Below are positions 5,526 to 6,958 of a stretch of 6,958 bases of DNA, piece by piece. The DNA comes from Desulfamplus sp. (GTDB taxonomy: Bacteria; Desulfobacterota; Desulfobacteria; Desulfobacterales; Desulfobacteraceae): assembly GCA_015231395.1 (NCBI GenBank), contig JADGBP010000119.1, positions 1 through 6,958 of the forward strand. Direction: 5' to 3'. A model generated the notes under the pieces. That model was not told the origin of the DNA. It was given only the letters and a program-made list of their open reading frames with translations, and did not search any database. Every line of letters begins with the position of its first letter. Position 1 is the stretch's first letter. The position numbers and the translations under genes are program-made.

Positions 5526-5642
5526 ATGGCAACAGACTCGGTTGAATCCAGAAATATCGGGGCTTCAAGGAAAAAAATGGGAGAGTTGATTGAAAAAGGA
5601 AAAAGAGAGGGTTTTCTTTCATATGATGAATTATCAGGATGA
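5526..5642 (+). CDS. 38-aa ORF resembling sigma-70 region 1.1; 5' fragment of a frameshifted gene
   Basis: The 38 codons end in TGA at 5640-5642. Residues 18-36, MGELIEKGKREGFLSYDEL, resemble the first helix and turn of RpoD region 1.1, where E. coli has LVTRGKEQGYLTYAEV. The start has a strong ribosome binding site (GGGAGG, 8 nt away), whereas the larger downstream ORF has only a weak one. The ORF is not a natural domain: it stops inside a 13-bp tandem duplication. Deleting one 13-bp copy joins ...SYDELS directly to QLININNLSVRAEN of the next frame with no stop between. The most economical reading is that this is the N-terminus of the alpha-CTD/sigma-4 protein, cut off by a recent duplication. 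Alternatives are a phase-variable switch, a sequencing or assembly error, or a real short leader peptide translationally coupled to the next ORF (20-bp overlap). Confidence 0.65.
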   Translation: MATDSVESRNIGASRKKMGELIEKGKREGFLSYDELSG

Positions 5643-6958
5643 ATTATCACAACTTATTAATATTAACAATTTGTCTGTCAGAGCTGAAAATGTCTTGCTC
5701 CAAAATGTTGGATCTATCGAAGAGTTGCTATCATTAGATGAAGAAAAAATATTGAATTTAAGGAACTGCGGAAGAAAAACAGTTCAAGAAATTCTTGCGT
5801 TTCAAGATACAATACGTTCTGACAGATTTATACCAATTATCTTTTCAGAAAAACAACCATCTCAAGAATCTCAACCATCTCCGTCAATTGCAGACAAATT
5901 AAAAGAAGCACCATCTGAAGAATCTTTATCTCTTTTGCCCCTTTTCAGCTCGTTCCCTCTTTTTAATATAAACGAACTTGAGATAACCCCTGATGATTTA
6001 CATCCGGAATTTTATGCTTCAACTAAGCTCTCCGATTTAGCTTTATCAAGGCGAACTGCTAACGTCCTATACTACTCTGGTATAGAGACTCTTGGGGAAC
6101 TTATTTTAACTTCAGGGTACTCATTATTACGCAAAAAGAATTTTGGTCGTAATAGTTTGGCTGAACTCAAAGATATAGTCCGTTCTATTTGCTTAAAAGA
6201 AACTTCATACAACAGTGGTAATTCAACACAAATTGATTACAGCTCATATAAAAGCATGATCTCAACCTTTCTCCAACAATCTGGAATAAGTAAGCACCAA
6301 GATAACAAACGCAATGAAGACATTATCTTCAAAAGGTTTTGTTTTCAAGAAGGTAAAGTTCCTACCCTCGAAGAACTTGGTCAAGATTTTGGAATAACCA
6401 GAGAAAGAGCCAGACAAATTTTACTTAAAGCAACAACAACTCTTCAGATAAAATCCAATTTAGATAAATTGTCTTATTTTTGGGAACGCTTTGACTCCAT
6501 TGTTACTCAAGGTGGGGGTATGATCCATTTAGGCTCACTACCTGCTGCCTTGCAGGCTGAATTCAACTGGTCAAATCCTCCATACTATCGAGCTTTAGGG
6601 CAATTACTTATTCTTCGTGAGCCTGATGCCAACTTAAAAGAAGAGAGTAATCTTGTTACTGCACAATCTACATGTCTTAACTGTGATGTGCCATTAAAAT
6701 ACTTGTTATCATTGGATTTTGACTCAATTAACTGCCTTCATATTAAAGTGCTTGCGGTAAAATTGAGTTCTCATTGCCAAAATAATTGTTATCAAAACAC
6801 CAACCCTTCAAACCACCCTGTTACAACATTCCATAAGGCTTTTATTGAGCATTTAATTGATAAAAGTGGAGATAGATTTGCTTTGCATAACAATTTGGTA
6901 TCATCTTATGACAAGTGGCTTGTTAAATACTCTGGAAAACTTGAAGGTATCATCTGCC
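5623..6958 (+). CDS. Alpha-CTD / sigma region 4 chimeric DNA-binding protein (partial, runs off the right edge)
   Basis: This frame is open from ATGATG at 5623 to the window end: 445 codons, no stop. Residues 12-60 are an RNA-polymerase alpha-CTD-like domain: LSVRAENVL keeps counterparts of E. coli alpha R265 (R20) and N268 (N23), and NCGRKTVQEI those of G296 (G50) and K298 (K52). A Ser/Pro/Glu-rich linker follows. A second alpha-CTD at about 138-187 has R144, N147 and G175, with N177 in place of K298. Residues 230-275 are sigma-70 region 4: TLEELGQDFGITRERARQI, with R260, E261, R264, Q265 equivalent to sigma-70 R584, E585, R588, Q589, which read the -35 element. No sigma region 2 or 3 is seen. 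From about 285 on I recognise nothing; 300-345 could be a winged helix. The local ribosome site (GAGAGG, 5605-5610, 12 nt away) is weak; the original start is probably 5526, lost by frameshift. Probable regulator of transcription initiation or DNA-binding adaptor; function unknown. Confidence 0.8.
   Translation, partial: MMNYQDELSQLININNLSVRAENVLLQNVGSIEELLSLDEEKILNLRNCGRKTVQEILAFQDTIRSDRFIPIIFSEKQPSQESQPSPSIADKLKEAPSEESLSLLPLFSSFPLFNINELEITPDDLHPEFYASTKLSDLALSRRTANVLYYSGIETLGELILTSGYSLLRKKNFGRNSLAELKDIVRSICLKETSYNSGNSTQIDYSSYKSMISTFLQQSGISKHQDNKRNEDIIFKRFCFQEGKVPTLEELGQDFGITRERARQILLKATTTLQIKSNLDKLSYFWERFDSIVTQGGGMIHLGSLPAALQAEFNWSNPPYYRALGQLLILREPDANLKEESNLVTAQSTCLNCDVPLKYLLSLDFDSINCLHIKVLAVKLSSHCQNNCYQNTNPSNHPVTTFHKAFIEHLIDKSGDRFALHNNLVSSYDKWLVKYSGKLEGIIC
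5625..5649 (+). repeat. 13-bp tandem duplication that shifts the reading frame
   Basis: GATGAATTATCA at 5625-5636 recurs at 5638-5649, one base apart (period 13). Both copies encode DELS, each in its own frame: the first in the 5526 frame, the second in the 5623 frame. Because 13 is not a multiple of three, the first frame hits TGA (5640-5642) inside the second copy. Removal of one period restores a single uninterrupted ORF from 5526 to the right edge. Confidence 0.9.

Overview
The window comes from an AT-rich bacterium. The gene content is a Spo0M-type protein, a PHP/EndoQ nuclease fused to a UvrD-family helicase, and a protein made of RNA-polymerase sigma and alpha pieces. From memory, EndoQ-UvrD fusions of this kind occur in Desulfobacterota (Desulfobacterales-like organisms), so that is my best guess at the source. 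It is an inference and not proven here. No tRNA, rRNA, CRISPR array, insertion sequence or phage gene is visible.

Layout. (1) 99-893, minus strand: complete spo0M-like gene. Its 3' end lies in a 34-bp unit present three times in tandem (31-131). (2) 894-1209: divergent intergenic region holding several short direct repeats. (3) 1210-5046, plus strand: one 1278-residue protein with an N-terminal endonuclease Q module and a complete SF1A (UvrD/Rep) helicase. It ends in a bacterial sliding-clamp-binding motif (QLDLF). A 19-bp perfect hairpin covers the stop codon. (4) 5047-5525: intergenic, with a 15-bp duplication, a possible gene remnant, a TTGACA promoter candidate and two dyads. (5) 5526 to the right edge, plus strand: a gene whose start resembles sigma-70 region 1.1, followed by two alpha-CTD domains, a sigma region 4 helix-turn-helix and an unrecognised C-terminal part that runs off the window. 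A 13-bp tandem duplication at 5625-5649 throws it out of frame after 37 codons. It therefore reads as a 38-aa ORF overlapping a 445+-codon ORF.

The unifying oddity is the abundance of short tandem duplications. Five in-frame arrays sit in loops of the EndoQ-helicase. Out-of-frame ones lie in noncoding DNA, and one breaks (or switches) the sigma/alpha chimera.

Functionally, the EndoQ-helicase looks like a self-contained repair enzyme: it would nick at deaminated bases, unwind, and dock on the clamp. The sigma/alpha chimera keeps the residues that sigma and alpha use to read -35 and UP-element DNA, so it is probably a sequence-specific DNA-binding regulator. Nothing in the sequence ties the three genes to one pathway.
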